Origin: DATAMF01 sp036260665
GTDB lineage: Bacteria > Chloroflexota > Anaerolineae > Aggregatilineales > Aggregatilineaceae
DNA length: 64,000 nucleotides
NCBI GenBank assembly: GCA_036260665.1
Contig: DATAMF010000147.1
Location: 1-64,000, forward strand
Direction: 5' to 3'
Both the position numbers and the translations under genes were made by a program. The notes beneath the pieces were generated by a model. The model was not told the DNA's origin. It did no database searches and saw only the letters and a list, made by a program, of their open reading frames with translations. Positions within the stretch are counted from its first letter, which is position 1; the number at the start of each line of letters is the position of its first letter. Positions 62,677 through 64,000 of the stretch are shown here, in pieces.

Positions 62677-63891
62677 GTTCGCGCTGGTAATAGAAATGAC
62701 CTGCCCCTGGCGAATTTGCCAGCGAGTTGCGTGGGATAAAAAGTCGGGCGTAAAAATATCGGGTTCGGTAGTAGTCAGCAGTATCTGCGTGGCTCCCTGA
62801 ATCCGGTTGAGAAGATAGGCGCGACGCGCGGCGTCCAGTTCGGCCACGACTTCATCCAGCAGCAGGATCGGCCATTCGCCCAGCGTATCGTGCATCCATT
62901 CGAGTTCTGCCAACTTGAGCGCCATCACGCCGGTGCGGGCCTGTCCACGTGATCCATATAGTCCTAAGTCACGCCCATTAATCATAAGCCGCAGTTCATC
63001 ACGCTGTGGACCGAGGAGTGTCATACCGCGCTCAATTTCTTCGCGCTGCACAGCAGTCAGCCGTTCCTGGAATTGGGCGGCGATATCCTTTGCGTCAAGC
63101 TGGCGGTGCAAATCTAACCCTAGTACGCCAAACGACAGTTGACCGCTGGGATTGGCGGCGGGCAGAAATCCCGGTTGGTACTGCAATTCGAGGTCTTCGC
63201 TGCCGCCCGACAGATCGCTGTGGACCGCACGGGCTTTCACTTCCAATTCGCGGAGAAGCCGCTGGCGACCCGCCACAAGGACCGCACCGGAGGTGGTTAA
63301 CTGGTCGTTCCAGTAGTCGAGTTGATCGGGACTAGCACGGTTTTCGGCTATCTGTTTGAGCAAGGCGTTCCGCTGCGAGAGCACTTTCTCAAAAACATTC
63401 AAGGCCTGGCAGTACTCGGCATCGGTCTGGCAGAGGGTTACGTTCATATAGCGGCGACGTTCAGCAGGTGGACCTTCGATCAGGGCGAGGTCCTGGGGCA
63501 GGAACATCACCACATTGATCTGCCCAATCAGATCCATCACACGGCGCGCAACGCCGTTAACCCGAATATCCTTGTGAAAACGTGAGCCATTTGACCCATC
63601 GGGCATTTCGGTTAAGGTCACTTCAATGCGATTGTACGTGCGTTTGATACTAACCACCTCAGCCCCGATTTTGGCAAAGGGGAGCATGTCCCGGTCCGCA
63701 TCCCAGTTAATGAGTTGACGATCTGACGTGGTATAAGGTGAACGTGAGGTTGCCAGATAATAGACTGCTTCGAGCAAGCTGGTTTTGCCCTGGGCGTTGG
63801 AACCATAGAGCAAAATTGGGCCGGTGGGGAGCGGCATTTCTAACCGGGCGTAGTTGCGGAAATTTTGCAGGGACAGATATTCAATATGCAT
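62668..63891 (-). CDS. recF: DNA recombination/repair protein RecF
   Basis: 407 residues. Walker A YGSNAQGKTSLLEAV (about 30-44) near the N-terminus after IEYLSLQNFRNY, the SMC-like signature region (LLGPQRDEL, GSRGQARTGVMALKLAE) and Walker B LLLDEVVAELDAAR (about 335). It loads RecA at gaps. GGAAG seven bases upstream supports ATG 63891 over 63918. dnaN is not in the window. Confidence 0.93.
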   Translation of the reverse strand: MHIEYLSLQNFRNYARLEMPLPTGPILLYGSNAQGKTSLLEAVYYLATSRSPYTTSDRQLINWDADRDMLPFAKIGAEVVSIKRTYNRIEVTLTEMPDGSNGSRFHKDIRVNGVARRVMDLIGQINVVMFLPQDLALIEGPPAERRRYMNVTLCQTDAEYCQALNVFEKVLSQRNALLKQIAENRASPDQLDYWNDQLTTSGAVLVAGRQRLLRELEVKARAVHSDLSGGSEDLELQYQPGFLPAANPSGQLSFGVLGLDLHRQLDAKDIAAQFQERLTAVQREEIERGMTLLGPQRDELRLMINGRDLGLYGSRGQARTGVMALKLAELEWMHDTLGEWPILLLDEVVAELDAARRAYLLNRIQGATQILLTTTEPDIFTPDFLSHATRWQIRQGQVISITSANLS

Positions 63892-64000
63892 CGTTTTCTT
63901 CCAAGAATTGGATGACAATTATACCTTACAGGAGAGCAGAATCCCACCCGGCTTTGCTTTTCAATCTAAACGTCGGTAACATCCTGACTTATTTGCTTAG
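63892..64000. other. Window end, upstream of recF
   Basis: An ATTATA (63918-63923, TATAAT on the minus strand) may be the recF -10. Nothing else is supported. Confidence 0.3.

Overview
The window is about 64 kb of a densely packed bacterial chromosome (roughly 50-55% GC by eye). Its content suggests Chloroflexota, probably an Anaerolineae/Phototrophicales-type lineage. The signs are exported proteins with long Thr/Pro linkers joined to SH3b or propeller domains, many GAF histidine kinases, a BTAD/STAND regulator, a PbpC-like penicillin-binding protein and an Mvh-type hydrogenase. The taxonomy is an inference from gene content. I saw no insertion sequence, prophage or CRISPR array.

Layout. 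1-3794 (+): the end of a hydrogenase gene cluster (MvhD-like fragment, [NiFe] small and large subunits, maturation protease, YuiH-like Mo enzyme). 3876-4287 (+): a very strong promoter, a 16-codon leader ORF, a terminator and a SWIM zinc-finger gene. 4358-7936 (-): GAF histidine kinase, endonuclease III, PfkB sugar/nucleoside kinase. 8078-13755: four related TPR-membrane proteins, two of them with a PD40 propeller, an FGE-like protein and an OmpR regulator. 13855-19651 (-): an eight-gene operon that reads as a ubiquitin-like conjugation system (E1-like ThiF, E2-like UBC, JAB protein), with three membrane-anchored beta-rich proteins, a NUDIX hydrolase and a small acidic protein. 19794-29407: a lipoprotein, a Thr/Pro-rich membrane protein, tRNA-Val and a three-gene operon of two atypical protein kinases and a TPR/SH3 membrane protein. 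29550-35152: BTAD-STAND regulator, M20 peptidase, divergent OmpR regulator. 35210-43272 (-): rpsT, tRNA-Leu, a pair of degenerate sensor kinases, lysS, greA, sucD-sucC and a histidine kinase.

43542-48087 (+) is a translation block: tRNA-Thr, tRNA-Tyr, tRNA-Thr, tuf, rpmG, tRNA-Trp, secE, nusG, rplK, rplA. After it come a macro-domain-like gene and an envelope-stress-like operon (histidine kinase, lipoprotein, site-2 protease, lytic transglycosylase). Next are two deoxynucleoside kinases (one fused to a MazG domain), a lipoprotein, a TIM-barrel isomerase, a tiny exported peptide convergent with a TPR protein, PbpC-like PBP, a small hypothetical protein, rsmG and recF.

The best candidate for a poorly described system is 13855-19651. 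E1, E2 and JAB genes sit in one translationally coupled operon with membrane proteins. No Ubl with a C-terminal Gly-Gly is visible, and the JAB protein carries a cysteine-free C-terminal half that looks like a second, inactive UBC fold. Secondary candidates are the exported peptide/TPR pair (57069-58653), the leader-ORF/SWIM unit (3876-4287) and the atypical-kinase/TPR/SH3 operon (21679-29407). All family calls rest on motifs read by eye; no database search was possible.
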